This document shows, piece after piece, positions 28,294 to 38,220 of a DNA stretch of 64,000 nt. Position 1 is the first letter of the stretch. Each line of letters opens with the position of its first letter. The DNA comes from Nitrospira sp. (GTDB lineage Bacteria; Nitrospirota; Nitrospiria; Nitrospirales; UBA8639). The stretch is from NCBI GenBank assembly GCA_024760505.1, contig CP058931.1, positions 2,118,001-2,182,000 of the forward strand. The letters are read 5' to 3'. The position numbers were made by a program, and so were the translations under genes. The notes under the pieces are model-generated. The model made no database searches and had not been told where the DNA came from. It saw only the letters and a program-made list of their open reading frames with translations.

Positions 28294-29817
28294 ATGACAG
28301 GCGTAATGAGTGGTAAAAAAAACACGGCCGCTATGATTCTGGCTGCGGGACAAGGAACCCGGATGAAATCGGCTTTGCCCAAAGTCTTGCATCGTGTGGC
28401 CGGTCGTCCCATGCTGTGGTATGCCGCGAACTTAGCCAGGCAAGTGGCAACCCAGACCGTTGCCATTGTAGTCGGCCACGGATCGGAACAGGTCCAGGCC
28501 TACCTCGAACAAGAAAAGACTAATTTTGAGCCGTTTGAAGTGGTGATTCAGGAGAAACAATTGGGGACGGGGCATGCGGTTCAACAGGCGTATCCAGTAT
28601 GTACCAGGAACGACGCCAAGCAGGCCGACCAAATTGTGATTCTCAATGGCGATTCGCCATTATTAACGCAGGCCACTCTGACTTCCCTGGTTAATTACCA
28701 TCAATCTGAAAAAGCCGGCCTGACCATCTTAACGACAGTCATTCCAGAATCACGTGGATACGGGCGGGTAGTTCGCGGGCCATCAGGCGAGATCCGTCGT
28801 GTTGTCGAGGATCAAGATTGCTCAGCAGAAGAACGAAGCATTTCGGAAATTAATGTTGGGACGTATGTCGTGGATGGCACCTTCCTTGGAAAGGCGTTGA
28901 GCCAATTGCGTCCGCAAAATGCCCAAGGGGAATATTACATCACCGATATGATTGAAGTGGCTGTCCAGCAAGGCCTGAAAGTTGTGGCATGGATAACCAA
29001 TGACCATTTGGAGACGACTGGGATTAACACAAGGGAGCATCTGGCAATAGCCGAAAAAGAAATGAGACGACGAATTTGCCAGCGTCTCATGTTGTCAGGT
29101 GTCACCATGCTGGATCCGGAACGTGTGATTATTGACGATGGAGTCGAGGTCGGAAGGGATACCAGTCTGTATCCCGGAGTCATACTTGAAGGCCGGACCG
29201 TCCTTGGCGCCAATTGCGTTATTCACGGCAATTCGAGGCTGAACAATTGCCTGGTCGGGAATAATGTCCTCATTCAGGATTCGTGCGTCTTGCGGGAAGC
29301 CAGGATAGAAGAGGGGGCGGTCATCGGGCCTTTTGCGCATTTGCGTCCGGGGAGCCATATTCATCGAAAAGGCAAGGTTGGTAATTTTGTGGAATTGAAA
29401 CAGACGGAAGTTGGAGAGGGGTCTAAGGTCAATCATTTGAGTTATCTCGGAGATACCGTGATTGGCCGGAATGTGAATATCGGCGCCGGGACCATTACCT
29501 GCAATTACGATGGATTTCGAAAGGCACGGACACAGATTGAGGACAATGTCTTTATTGGGAGCGATGTGCAATTAATTGCCCCGGTGACGATAGGGGAAGG
29601 GGCGTTGATTGCGGCAGGGACCACCGTCACGAAAAATGTTCCGCCCAATGCATTGGGCATTTCTCGAGTCGCGCAAGTCAATAAAGAAGGTACGGCGGCG
29701 AAACGGCGAGAAATTCTGGCTTCTTCCTCCGCCGCCCATGTTCAGGACAAAGAGCATGGTGACTCGGCAGAGTCGTCACTCCGACCGAACCCTCAGCAAC
29801 AAAAAGACCCTGTCTAG
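28294..29817 (+). CDS. glmU: Bifunctional GlmU: N-acetylglucosamine-1-P uridyltransferase / glucosamine-1-P acetyltransferase
   Basis: The N-terminal half is a nucleotidyltransferase: AAMILAAGQGTRMKSALPKVLH is the UTP loop and catalytic Lys, with GTGHAV and NGDSP. From about residue 265 a left-handed beta-helix acetyltransferase domain follows, with hexapeptide repeats and the block FVELKQTEVGEGSKVNHLSY that carries the active-site region. It makes GlcNAc 1-phosphate and then UDP-GlcNAc for peptidoglycan, LPS and other glycans. The length of 507 is about 50 over E. coli GlmU owing to an extended charged tail. glmS follows 133 bp downstream. Confidence 0.96.
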   Translation: MTGVMSGKKNTAAMILAAGQGTRMKSALPKVLHRVAGRPMLWYAANLARQVATQTVAIVVGHGSEQVQAYLEQEKTNFEPFEVVIQEKQLGTGHAVQQAYPVCTRNDAKQADQIVILNGDSPLLTQATLTSLVNYHQSEKAGLTILTTVIPESRGYGRVVRGPSGEIRRVVEDQDCSAEERSISEINVGTYVVDGTFLGKALSQLRPQNAQGEYYITDMIEVAVQQGLKVVAWITNDHLETTGINTREHLAIAEKEMRRRICQRLMLSGVTMLDPERVIIDDGVEVGRDTSLYPGVILEGRTVLGANCVIHGNSRLNNCLVGNNVLIQDSCVLREARIEEGAVIGPFAHLRPGSHIHRKGKVGNFVELKQTEVGEGSKVNHLSYLGDTVIGRNVNIGAGTITCNYDGFRKARTQIEDNVFIGSDVQLIAPVTIGEGALIAAGTTVTKNVPPNALGISRVAQVNKEGTAAKRREILASSSAAHVQDKEHGDSAESSLRPNPQQQKDPV

Positions 29818-29950
29818 TGGTCAATTTTGATGAACGAAATTCGAGCGATCTCTGGCCTGGCTCCTGTGTTTTTATCTAGGCTGAGCGATACCATCCCGAT
29901 CTTTCCAATACCATTTGGAAAAAATGATGCGATGTAAGGAGCGTTAGAGT

Positions 29951-31780
29951 ATGTGTGGAATCATCGGATATGTTGGAGGTGAATCAGCGACCCCTATTTT
30001 AGTGGCCGGGCTACAACGGCTGGAATATCGAGGGTATGACTCCGCCGGGATTGCGATTCAACATAATGGTGAGTTGAAAATTCGAAGGACGGTGGGCAAG
30101 CTCACCAATCTTCAGGCCGTTTTGCAAAACGGGGCCGTCGCCGGAACAATAGGAATCGGTCATACGCGTTGGGCCACGCATGGTCGGCCATCTGAACAAA
30201 ATGCCCATCCTCACCGTTCGGGAGAGATTGTTCTCGTCCATAACGGAATCATTGAAAATTTTCTTGATCTCCGCCATCGCTTGGAATTAGAAGGCTATCG
30301 GTTTGAGTCTGAAACCGACACCGAGGTGATTGCGCACCTCTTATCCTCGCTCACGATAAAAGGACATGGGCTTCAAGAGGCAGTCCGATTAATTGCCAAT
30401 GAGCTCCATGGGAGTTATGCCATTGCCGTGATGTCGCTGGCTGAGCCAGGACGCATCGTCGTCAGTCGTTCAGGATGTCCCCTGGTGATTGGTCAGAATG
30501 GAAAAGGAGCCTTTTTGGCCTCTGATGTCACGCCTCTCCTGGCTCATATCCGGGAGGTGGTGTTTCTCGAAGACGGAGATGTGGGCATTTTAGAGGGTTC
30601 CGGTATCACCATTTTTGATTCGGATGGCCAACCGAAAAGCTTCAATCCTGTTACCATTGATTGGGATGCTGAGGCGGCTGAAAAGGGGGGCTATCCGGAT
30701 TTCATGATGAAGGAAATCCACGAACAGCCACAAGTGATCATGGATACGCTTCGGGGCCGGTTTCAATATGAAACAGGCGAAGCGGATCTTCCGGATTTGG
30801 CCATGACTGACGAGGAGTTGCTCAACGCCAGGCGAATCTGGATTGTTGCGTGTGGGACGTCTTGGCACTCGGGGCTCGTCGGGAAATATTTATTTGAAGA
30901 AATGATTCGACGCCCCGTTCAGGTGGACATTGGCTCCGAGTTCCGGTACCGGGAGCCTATGATTCAAAAGGACGATTTGTTTATTGCCATTTCACAATCA
31001 GGCGAGACGGCGGACACATTGGCGGCAGCTCGGGAAGCCAAGCACCGGGGGGCCCGTGTCCTGGCGATTGTGAATGTGGTGGGAAGTACGCTGGCTCGCG
31101 AAGCTGATGGGGTGATTTACACGAGATGTGGTCCTGAGATTAGTGTGGCTTCCACGAAAGCCTTTACCGGGCAGGTGATAGCCTTATATCTCTTGGCCTT
31201 GCATGTGGGACGAGTGCGTCGCACGTTAAGTCCGGAGGAAGGGCGATGGTGGTTGGATCATTTTCTCAAGCTTCCCGGCCAAGTCGAGCATATTCTTAAG
31301 CAGGAAGCGTCGATCCAGGCGATTGCCCAGCGGTATTATCAAAAACGAAATTTTTTGTATTTGGGTCGGGGGATTAATTATCCCATAGCCCTGGAAGGTG
31401 CCTTGAAACTCAAAGAAATCTCCTATATCCATGCCGAGGGATATGCGGCGGGGGAGATGAAGCATGGTCCCATCGCATTGATTGATGAAGACATGCCTGT
31501 GGTCGTGCTATCGCCGAAAGATCGGCTCTACGAAAAGTCTGTCAGTAATCTGATGGAAGTGCGCGCCAGGAGTGCCCCCGTGATTGCATTTGTGACCGAA
31601 GGGGATCATGCCTTGGATCAGGTTGCCGATCACGTGTTCGCGATTCCTGCTGTCCATGCGCTTTTGACCCCGATTCTGTTTACCGTCGGCCTTCAACTGC
31701 TGGCCTATCATATTGCGGTGTTGCGAGGGGTAGATATTGACCGTCCGAGAAATCTTGCCAAGAGTGTGACGGTTGAGTAA
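29951..31780 (+). CDS. glmS: Glutamine-fructose-6-phosphate aminotransferase (isomerizing)
   Basis: The 609-residue protein begins MCGIIGYVGG, so Cys2 becomes the N-terminal nucleophile of the glutaminase domain; HTRWATHG and DTEVIAHLL follow. The C-terminal half holds two SIS domains with CGTSWHSG, SQSGETADTLAA and STKAFTGQ. The ending RNLAKSVTVE is the typical GlmS C-terminus. It converts fructose 6-phosphate and glutamine to glucosamine 6-phosphate, the entry to UDP-GlcNAc. AAGGAG sits nine bases before the ATG. The 133-bp upstream gap is too short for a glmS ribozyme and I see no such structure. Confidence 0.97.
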   Translation: MCGIIGYVGGESATPILVAGLQRLEYRGYDSAGIAIQHNGELKIRRTVGKLTNLQAVLQNGAVAGTIGIGHTRWATHGRPSEQNAHPHRSGEIVLVHNGIIENFLDLRHRLELEGYRFESETDTEVIAHLLSSLTIKGHGLQEAVRLIANELHGSYAIAVMSLAEPGRIVVSRSGCPLVIGQNGKGAFLASDVTPLLAHIREVVFLEDGDVGILEGSGITIFDSDGQPKSFNPVTIDWDAEAAEKGGYPDFMMKEIHEQPQVIMDTLRGRFQYETGEADLPDLAMTDEELLNARRIWIVACGTSWHSGLVGKYLFEEMIRRPVQVDIGSEFRYREPMIQKDDLFIAISQSGETADTLAAAREAKHRGARVLAIVNVVGSTLAREADGVIYTRCGPEISVASTKAFTGQVIALYLLALHVGRVRRTLSPEEGRWWLDHFLKLPGQVEHILKQEASIQAIAQRYYQKRNFLYLGRGINYPIALEGALKLKEISYIHAEGYAAGEMKHGPIALIDEDMPVVVLSPKDRLYEKSVSNLMEVRARSAPVIAFVTEGDHALDQVADHVFAIPAVHALLTPILFTVGLQLLAYHIAVLRGVDIDRPRNLAKSVTVE

Positions 31781-31856
31781 GGCGTCCTTCCGATCTCCCA
31801 CCAGAGTCTTTCCTGCTTGGTTCCCACGGCTTCTATCAAGTGGAGAGTATTGAATC

Positions 31857-32954
31857 ATGGAGACCATGATTGTGACCGGAGGCGCTGGTTTTATTGGCGC
31901 CAATTTTGTCCGGATGGCCCTTCAAAGGACCGAGGCACGAATTGTCGTCGTGGACAAATTGACGTATGCGGGGCATCGAGAAAATCTCGATGGATTGTGG
32001 GACCATCCTCGTCTAGTGTTTATCCAGGCAGATATTGCCGATGCGGGTGAGATGACCAGGATTATGGATTCATTTTCTCCCAGGTGGTTGCTGAATTTTG
32101 CCGCTGAATCGCATGTGGACCGGTCCATTGACGACCCCTATCCCTTTATTCATACCAATGTCACGGGTACGCTAGTCTTGTTAGACGTGGTCCGGCGATT
32201 TCTGAAACAAGAACATGCTGATCATCGCCAACGTTTTCGGTTTTTGCATGTTTCAACTGATGAAGTGTACGGGACGTTGGGGCCGACAGGATTGTTCTCC
32301 GAAGAGACCCCTTATGCCCCCAATTCCCCCTATGCGGCGTCGAAAGCCAGTGCTGATCATTTGGTGCGGGCTTTTCATCACACATACGGTCTTCCAATCC
32401 TGATGACTAATTGTTCCAATAACTATGGGCCTTATCAATTTCCCGAAAAGCTTATTCCTCTTATGGTCTTGAATGCCTTAGAAGGGAAGCCTCTTCCGAT
32501 TTATGGGAACGGGCAGAATATACGGGACTGGTTGTTTGTGGAAGACCATTGTGAAGGCCTACTCCTGGTCCTTCAGGATGGAACGCCTGGAGAAAAATAT
32601 AACCTGGGCGGGCGATCGGAACGTTCGAACCTTGATGTCGTTGACGCCCTATGTCTGATATTGGAAGATGTGGTGCCCAGTGGTTCGAATCCTTCCATGT
32701 CCCAACGTGGTCTCACACGATATGCAGACCTGAAAGTATTTGTGCCTGACCGTCCCGGGCATGATTTTCGTTATGGCATTGATACCACCAAAGTTTACTC
32801 GCGATTGGGGTGGAGCCCACGCCACTCTTTCGAGTCTGGGTTGCAGCAAACGATTGAATGGTACGCTGCCAATCGCCAATGGTGTCAGGCCGTGACCAGG
32901 AATTCCTATCAACGGGAACGACTCGGGTTAGCCTCTGTCCCATCATCGATATAG
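31857..32954 (+). CDS. rfbB: dTDP-glucose 4,6-dehydratase
   Basis: This extended short-chain dehydrogenase of 365 residues has IVTGGAGFIGANFVRMAL as NAD-binding loop and HVDRSIDDP, HVSTDEVYGTLG (Asp-Glu catalytic pair) and SPYAASKASADHLVRA with the Tyr-x3-Lys pair. NNYGPYQFPEKLIPLM is specific to RfbB/RmlB. It is the second step to dTDP-L-rhamnose. The four rhamnose genes follow in order B-A-C-D with short gaps, which confirms the assignment. About 30 C-terminal residues (RNSYQRERLGLASVPSSI) are family-variable. Confidence 0.96.
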   Translation: METMIVTGGAGFIGANFVRMALQRTEARIVVVDKLTYAGHRENLDGLWDHPRLVFIQADIADAGEMTRIMDSFSPRWLLNFAAESHVDRSIDDPYPFIHTNVTGTLVLLDVVRRFLKQEHADHRQRFRFLHVSTDEVYGTLGPTGLFSEETPYAPNSPYAASKASADHLVRAFHHTYGLPILMTNCSNNYGPYQFPEKLIPLMVLNALEGKPLPIYGNGQNIRDWLFVEDHCEGLLLVLQDGTPGEKYNLGGRSERSNLDVVDALCLILEDVVPSGSNPSMSQRGLTRYADLKVFVPDRPGHDFRYGIDTTKVYSRLGWSPRHSFESGLQQTIEWYAANRQWCQAVTRNSYQRERLGLASVPSSI

Positions 32955-33026
32955 GGGCGGGAACGTTCTCTCATTTTGGCAAGGTAATATGAGGATGACG
33001 AAGACATTGGGATGCAAAGGGGGACG

Positions 33027-33902
33027 ATGAAGGGAATCATCCTAGCAGGTGGATCGGGAACCCGACTCTATCCCTTAACCCACGCGGTCAGCAAACAACT
33101 CATGCCGGTTTTTGATAAACCGATGATCTATTATCCATTGTCGACTCTCATGCTGGCTGGAATCCGCGAAATTTTGGTGATCACCACTCCGCATGAGCAG
33201 GAAGGGTTTGTCCGGTTGTTAGGTGATGGCAGTCATCTCGGCTTAACGATCCGCTACCAAGTACAACCCCGACCCGAAGGAATTGCGCAAGCCTTTGTAA
33301 TTGGGCGTGAGTTTATTGGGCAGGATCGGGTGGCGCTTATTCTTGGGGATAATATTTTTTATGGGCATGGGCTGTCTCGCTATCTTCAGGAAGCGGCCTC
33401 TCAGGCCACAGGGGCTCAAGTCTTTGCCTACCAGGTACGGGATCCCGAACGATATGGTGTGGTGACCTTTAATGATCACGGGCAAGCCACCAGCCTGGAG
33501 GAAAAGCCTTCCCGTCCCAAGTCGCCCTATGCCGTAACCGGGTTATATTTTTATGACAATCGGGTCGTGGGTATCGCCGATTCTCTCAAGCCTTCGGCGA
33601 GAAATGAACTCGAAATCACCGATGTGAATAAAACCTATTTAGAAGCTGGATCGCTGCAGGTGCGTGTGCTTGGGCGTGGCATTGCCTGGTTGGATACGGG
33701 GACTCACGAATCTCTCATGCAAGCGGCCCATTATATTCAAGTTTTACAAGAACGACAGGGCCTGATGGTTTCCTGTCCGGAAGAAATCGCATACAAAATG
33801 GGATACATTCAGCCAGGTGACGTGTTGCGCTTAGCCACGAAAATGAAAGACAACGGGTACGGGCAATACTTGCTGCATTTGGTGAATCAGGAGCAGGAGT
33901 AA
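33027..33902 (+). CDS. rfbA: Glucose-1-phosphate thymidylyltransferase
   Basis: The protein begins KGIILAGGSGTRLYPLT with the nucleotide loop, then KQLMPVFDKPMIYYPLSTL with the catalytic Lys, LILGDNIFYGHGL with the metal Asp, and EEKPSRPKSPYAVTGLYFYD. It makes dTDP-glucose from dTTP and glucose 1-phosphate. ATG 33027 has GGGGGA immediately upstream and gives the canonical N-terminus; ATG 33012 would add five residues. rfbC starts 6 bp after its stop, so the genes are coupled. Confidence 0.96.
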   Translation: MKGIILAGGSGTRLYPLTHAVSKQLMPVFDKPMIYYPLSTLMLAGIREILVITTPHEQEGFVRLLGDGSHLGLTIRYQVQPRPEGIAQAFVIGREFIGQDRVALILGDNIFYGHGLSRYLQEAASQATGAQVFAYQVRDPERYGVVTFNDHGQATSLEEKPSRPKSPYAVTGLYFYDNRVVGIADSLKPSARNELEITDVNKTYLEAGSLQVRVLGRGIAWLDTGTHESLMQAAHYIQVLQERQGLMVSCPEEIAYKMGYIQPGDVLRLATKMKDNGYGQYLLHLVNQEQE

Positions 33903-33908
33903 CCGGAT

Positions 33909-34463
33909 ATGAAATTTCTCCCAACGCGGCTCCCGGAGGTTCTGATTGTTGAGCCTGATGTGTACCGGGACCAACGTGGATGGTTTTTAGAAACGTATCA
34001 TGTGCAAAAGTATCAGGAGGCAGGGATTCTGCCTCCATTTCTGCAGGATAATTGTTCATCGTCGGTTATCGGGACCCTTCGTGGGCTCCACTTTCAACTG
34101 ACTCGCCTACAAGGGAAGCTCATTCGGGTAATCCGTGGAGAAATTTTTGATGTCGCGGTTGATATTCGAAAGGGGTCTCCGACCTTTGCCTCATGGGTGG
34201 GGGTGACCTTATCGGCAGAGGATTTCAGACAAATTTATGTTCCTTTGGGATTTGCCCATGGATTTTGTGTCCTCAGCGATGTGGCGGAAGTGGAGTACAA
34301 ATGTACCGATGTCTATGCACCTGGAGGTGAAGTGACCATTCGATGGAATGATCCCCGTATTGGCATTCAATGGCCGATCGAACAGCCACTTCTCTCTACA
34401 AAGGATGCTGCCGGGCTGTTACTTGATGATCTGTGCGACCAGCTTCCGGATTATCAACCATGA
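33909..34463 (+). CDS. rfbC: dTDP-4-dehydrorhamnose 3,5-epimerase
   Basis: The 184-residue RmlC-type cupin begins with PEVLIVEPDVYRDQRGWFLE. It has QDNCSSSVIGTLRGLHFQ with the catalytic His, RVIRGEIFDVAVDIRKGSPT, and YVPLGFAHGFCVLSDVAEVEYKC with the catalytic Tyr region. It epimerises dTDP-4-keto-6-deoxyglucose at C3 and C5. Its stop overlaps the rfbD start in an ATGA arrangement at 34460-34463, so the two proteins are made in step. Confidence 0.96.
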   Translation: MKFLPTRLPEVLIVEPDVYRDQRGWFLETYHVQKYQEAGILPPFLQDNCSSSVIGTLRGLHFQLTRLQGKLIRVIRGEIFDVAVDIRKGSPTFASWVGVTLSAEDFRQIYVPLGFAHGFCVLSDVAEVEYKCTDVYAPGGEVTIRWNDPRIGIQWPIEQPLLSTKDAAGLLLDDLCDQLPDYQP

Positions 34464-35296
34464 GGCAGAGTCGAATTTTAATCACAGGGGCTCAAGGGCA
34501 ATTAGGGCAGGCGCTCCAACGGCAATATGCCGACCACGAGGTTACGGCCTGGGATCTCCAGGATTTGGATATCACGCAGTTCGAGGAAGTCAGGAAAGCC
34601 CTTGATCAACTACGACCACACATCGTCATCAATGCGGCCGCATTTACGCAGGTGGATGAGGCAGAAGTTAAGCAGGATGCCGCATACCGGGGCAATGCCC
34701 TGGGCCCGAGAAATCTTGCCGTGGTGACGAATGATTTGGGGATGATTTTTATCCATTTTTCCACCGATTATGTGTTTGATGGTCAGCAGAATCGGCCCTA
34801 TCATGAATTTGATCGTACGAATCCGTTAGGCGTCTATGGGCATAGTAAATTAGCCGGTGAAGAGGCTGTGCGGGTCGCGAACCCACGGCATTTTATTGTT
34901 CGGACGGCTTGGCTCTACCACACTGTAGGGAAGAACTTCCCCGGTACGATTTGTCGAATGGCGGGCCGAGAGGTGGTGAAAGTCGTCAGCGACCAGTATG
35001 GGTCACCGACCTTTGCCCCTCATCTTGCCCGGGCGGTATTCCAATTGGGTGAGACCGATGCGTTTGGGACCTATCACATGGCCGGTACAGGCGGAACCAG
35101 TTGGTATGAATTGACTCAAACACTTTATCAGGCGTTGGATATTCAAACCTCGGTTGTGCCGATAGCGACGGCTCAATTTCCTCGCCCGGCTCGGCGGCCA
35201 TCCTATGCCGTGCTGACTTCTTTACAGGACCCTTTGATTAAATTGCCGCCCTGGGAAGAGGGCGTTCGTGATTTTGCCAGTCAGTGGAAAGGCTAG
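34460..35296 (+). CDS. rfbD: dTDP-4-dehydrorhamnose reductase
   Basis: A protein of about 278 residues. ILITGAQGQLGQALQRQ is the NAD(P)-binding loop, FIHFSTDYVFDGQQNRPYHE the catalytic region, and GVYGHSKLAGEEAV carries the Tyr-x3-Lys pair. RTAWLYHTVGKNFPGTI is the RmlD landmark. It makes dTDP-L-rhamnose, the last step of the pathway. I choose ATG 34460, which overlaps the rfbC stop, over an upstream in-frame start at 34433. uppP follows after 68 bp. Confidence 0.95.
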   Translation: MRQSRILITGAQGQLGQALQRQYADHEVTAWDLQDLDITQFEEVRKALDQLRPHIVINAAAFTQVDEAEVKQDAAYRGNALGPRNLAVVTNDLGMIFIHFSTDYVFDGQQNRPYHEFDRTNPLGVYGHSKLAGEEAVRVANPRHFIVRTAWLYHTVGKNFPGTICRMAGREVVKVVSDQYGSPTFAPHLARAVFQLGETDAFGTYHMAGTGGTSWYELTQTLYQALDIQTSVVPIATAQFPRPARRPSYAVLTSLQDPLIKLPPWEEGVRDFASQWKG

Positions 35297-35364
35297 GGGT
35301 CGTCATCTGTTCTGTGAATCATCTTTTCCCTGATCATCAGCTCAAAGAAAGGCATTCCTAAGCG

Positions 35365-36174
35365 ATGGGCTACATCGAAGCGGTGGTGCTTGCGGTCATT
35401 CAAGGACTCACCGAATTCCTTCCGGTATCCTCGTCCGGACATTTGGTCCTGGTTCAACACTGGTTTGGTCATTTTAGTGAGACCAATTTGTTGTATGACA
35501 TCATGTTGCATCTCGCGACGGTGACTGCGATCCTGGTGTATTTTCGTCATGATCTCCTCACCCTGGGCTTGGGTTATGTTGGATGGACGACAACACAAGG
35601 CAGCCTTTTTCAAGGATTTGAGCGACGCACCATTCATTATGTTCTAATCGCATCCATCCCTACGGCGATCATTGGTTTAGGTATTCGATCAATCGATCTT
35701 GAAACGCTGGTTCAGCCCCCCGTCGTGGCCGTTATGTTGTTAGTTACCGGTGTGATTCTCTGGTTGGGGCACGGGAGAAGCCGTGCCCGGGGTATTCAGG
35801 ACATGAGCATTCGGGATGCCCTGGCGATTGGCATGGTACAAGGTGTGGCGGTCCTTCCCGGGATTTCCCGGTCCGGATCAACCATTGCCAGTGGAGTGTT
35901 GTTAGGTTTGGATCGGGAATTAGCGGCCCGGTTTTCTCTTCTGATATCCATGCCAGCTATTGTGGGGGCGACGATCTTAGAAATTGGGAAAGGAATGGAT
36001 CAGATTCATGACCCGATAGGTGTCTATGTGGTCGGAATGGTCGTTGCGGCCTTGGTGGGGTATGGATCTATTTCGTTGATCATTAAACTCGTCAGACAGG
36101 ATCACTTCCATTTATTCGCTTATTATCTGTGGCCACTCGGAATAAGCATCCTTCTTTGGGATTCTTTGAAATAG
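35365..36174 (+). CDS. uppP: Undecaprenyl-diphosphate phosphatase
   Basis: The 269-residue integral membrane protein of the UppP/BacA family has the signature LTEFLPVSSSGHLVL (about 15-29) with the catalytic Glu and Ser-Ser-Ser-Gly-His. The second signature is VLPGISRSGSTIASG (about 164-178), and roughly seven hydrophobic segments follow the family layout. It dephosphorylates undecaprenyl diphosphate so that the lipid carrier can be reused for peptidoglycan and surface glycan. Its place after the rhamnose genes fits the demands of the polysaccharide locus upstream. Confidence 0.95.
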   Translation: MGYIEAVVLAVIQGLTEFLPVSSSGHLVLVQHWFGHFSETNLLYDIMLHLATVTAILVYFRHDLLTLGLGYVGWTTTQGSLFQGFERRTIHYVLIASIPTAIIGLGIRSIDLETLVQPPVVAVMLLVTGVILWLGHGRSRARGIQDMSIRDALAIGMVQGVAVLPGISRSGSTIASGVLLGLDRELAARFSLLISMPAIVGATILEIGKGMDQIHDPIGVYVVGMVVAALVGYGSISLIIKLVRQDHFHLFAYYLWPLGISILLWDSLK

Positions 36175-36211
36175 ATCCTGCTGTCTCCTTAACCTCTGTC
36201 ATTCGCTGTGC

Positions 36212-37693
36212 TTACATCTCCTCTTCCATCTCCTTCTTTGTTCGGCGCGCCACGCCGGAGTCAATAGCAGCCTGAGAGACGGCCTTGGCGACCTTGGGTA
36301 CCACCTGTTTGTCGAACACGCTGGGAATGATATATTCCTCACTGAGTGCGGAGTCAGGAATCATCTTGGAGAGGGCATGAGCGGCAGCAATGAGCATCGG
36401 TTCATTAATCGTTTTGGCTTGCACATCAAGAGCTCCACGAAAGATGCCGGGAAACGACAAGAGATTGTTGCATTGATTGGGATAATCCGACCGCCCGCTG
36501 GCATAGACGCGACAGTGGGGAATGGCGGCCTCGGGTAGGATTTCAGGGTCAGGATTGGCCAAGGCAAACACTATGGGATCCTTGGCCATGAGGGCTAAGT
36601 CTTCGGGTTTTAAGATGTTGGCTGTGGAAAGACCAATCACCACATGGGCGCCTTTCAGGGCGTCCTGAAGGGTTCCGGTTGGCTGATCATACGGAATGAT
36701 GCTGCGAAGCGTATGGCGATGTGGCAGAAGTTCTTCCACTGGGCGATCCAACACCAGCCCCTGCTTGTCGCACCCCTTGAGCCTGCTGACTCCGGCTCCT
36801 AAAAGTAATTCACAACAGGCCGTGCCGGCGGCTCCCAATCCGAGGACCACGACGGTAATTTCATTGATGGTTCGGCGTGTGACTTTTAAGGCATTGAGAA
36901 GCGCACCCAAAATGACCACAGCCGTTCCATGCTGATCATCATGCATGACCGGAATATCCAGTTCGGCTTGCAGTCGTCGCTCAATGTCAAAGCATCGGGG
37001 GGCACTGATGTCTTCCAGGTTAATGCCTCCAAATGACGGAGAAATGGCGAGCACCGTCCGGATAATCTCTTCTGAGTCCTGGGTATTGAGACAGAGAGGC
37101 CAGGCATCAATACCGGCAAATTGATGGAACAACATGGCTTTGCCTTCCATGACCGGTAAGGCGGCGAGAGGGCCGAGATTTCCTAGGCCCAATATGGCCG
37201 ATCCGTCTGTCACGACGGCGATGCTGTTATTTTTCGTCGTAAAGGAATAGGCCTTTTTCTCATCTGCGGCAATCGCTTTGACGACGCGTCCGACTCCAGG
37301 CGTATAGACCATGGACAGGGTATTTCTGGTTTTCACCGGGAACTTGCTCTCCACCCGGATTTTCCCGCCTAAATGCATGAGGAAAATCCGATCCGATGAG
37401 GCGATGACCCGAACATCCGCCAACGAATTCAGGCGTTTCATGACCCGTTCGCCATGTTCTTCACTCTGGACATCCAGAGTAATATCCCGGATCACTTTGG
37501 TGCGAGTGGCCGAGACCATATCGTACGCGCCCAAACTGGCGCCTTCTTCCGCGATGGCGGTGGCTAATTGGGCAAAGACGCCGGTGCGTTGAGTCAATTC
37601 TAATCTTACGGCCATCCGGTAATTGGAATAGGGGCCGATATCTTGCGAGGAGCTTTGCCCATTTTGCTGTCGCTTAAAAAAATTCCACACCAA
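36212..37693 (-). CDS. NAD-dependent malic enzyme with N-terminal ACT-like domain
   Basis: The 493-residue protein starts with a regulatory ACT-like domain (about 25-110; RLELTQRTGVFAQLATAIAE). The malic enzyme catalytic domain follows: SMVYTPGVGRVVKAIA, VVTDGSAILGLGNLGPLAAL, MHDDQHGTAVVILGALLNAL with the Asp-Asp metal ligands, and an NAD-binding fold with VVVLGLGAAGTACCELLL. It decarboxylates malate to pyruvate. I read a TTG start at 37693 with GGAGG upstream; a GTG follows at once. The gene is convergent with uppP and is the last conserved gene before the mobile region. Confidence 0.93.
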   Translation of the reverse strand: MVWNFFKRQQNGQSSSQDIGPYSNYRMAVRLELTQRTGVFAQLATAIAEEGASLGAYDMVSATRTKVIRDITLDVQSEEHGERVMKRLNSLADVRVIASSDRIFLMHLGGKIRVESKFPVKTRNTLSMVYTPGVGRVVKAIAADEKKAYSFTTKNNSIAVVTDGSAILGLGNLGPLAALPVMEGKAMLFHQFAGIDAWPLCLNTQDSEEIIRTVLAISPSFGGINLEDISAPRCFDIERRLQAELDIPVMHDDQHGTAVVILGALLNALKVTRRTINEITVVVLGLGAAGTACCELLLGAGVSRLKGCDKQGLVLDRPVEELLPHRHTLRSIIPYDQPTGTLQDALKGAHVVIGLSTANILKPEDLALMAKDPIVFALANPDPEILPEAAIPHCRVYASGRSDYPNQCNNLLSFPGIFRGALDVQAKTINEPMLIAAAHALSKMIPDSALSEEYIIPSVFDKQVVPKVAKAVSQAAIDSGVARRTKKEMEEEM

Positions 37694-38220
37694 GGAGTCC
37701 CTCCTCTTCAGTTGCGCACTGGATCAATTTTGATCGGGTTACCCATAGGCTACAGACCTTTTTCTTATATTGTATCGGATTATCCAAGCTAGGGGTATGT
37801 GCTGAAGGCCGGAAATAGGCATCAAGATAGGTCGGGAGTTCACTAAGGAATAAAAAATGATGCCGGGGGTTCGTCCCGGCGGCGAGGTCATTTTGTTTTG
37901 GCAAAAGGACCCAAAACCAGTGGCCCTCGGCGTAGTCGGTTGGATGCCCTTCGATGCTCGCCGAATCCAGCGGCAGCCCAACTCGCTCCGCTTGTATGGT
38001 CTTTTCTTGTCATTCTTGAGAAGCTCCGAGGGGTCGGGGGTGGAGGGACATCGCTTCGCCTCTGCCAGTTACTGGACAGACGGTTTGAGACTTCTCCCAT
38101 CCACCTCCTCAACGTCGATGAAGAATCTTGCGGCAGGACTCCTGACCGCCGATTTGAACGCAAGCTTACGTTGGTGTGGCCCACCCCATTGGTGCACCTT
38201 ATTTTGGGAGGCGACGCGTA
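37694..38220 (+). other. Non-coding leader of the IS110-type element and insertion flank
   Basis: These 527 bp lie between the malic enzyme start and the IS110-type transposase start. At 37862-37880 is a GCCGGG...CCCGGC hairpin followed by GGCGAGG, matching the first bases of the repeat copies at 50185 and 53423. The frame from 37857 stays open into the transposase but resembles no protein. In the IS110 family the non-coding end next to the transposase can encode a bridge RNA; 37880-38220 is the candidate here. I cannot define the left end of the element. Confidence 0.45.

Noticed and set aside
29818..29950. Possible glmS ribozyme upstream of glmS
   Set aside because: The gap is only 133 bp, shows no recognisable conserved core, and the element is typical of Gram-positive relatives.
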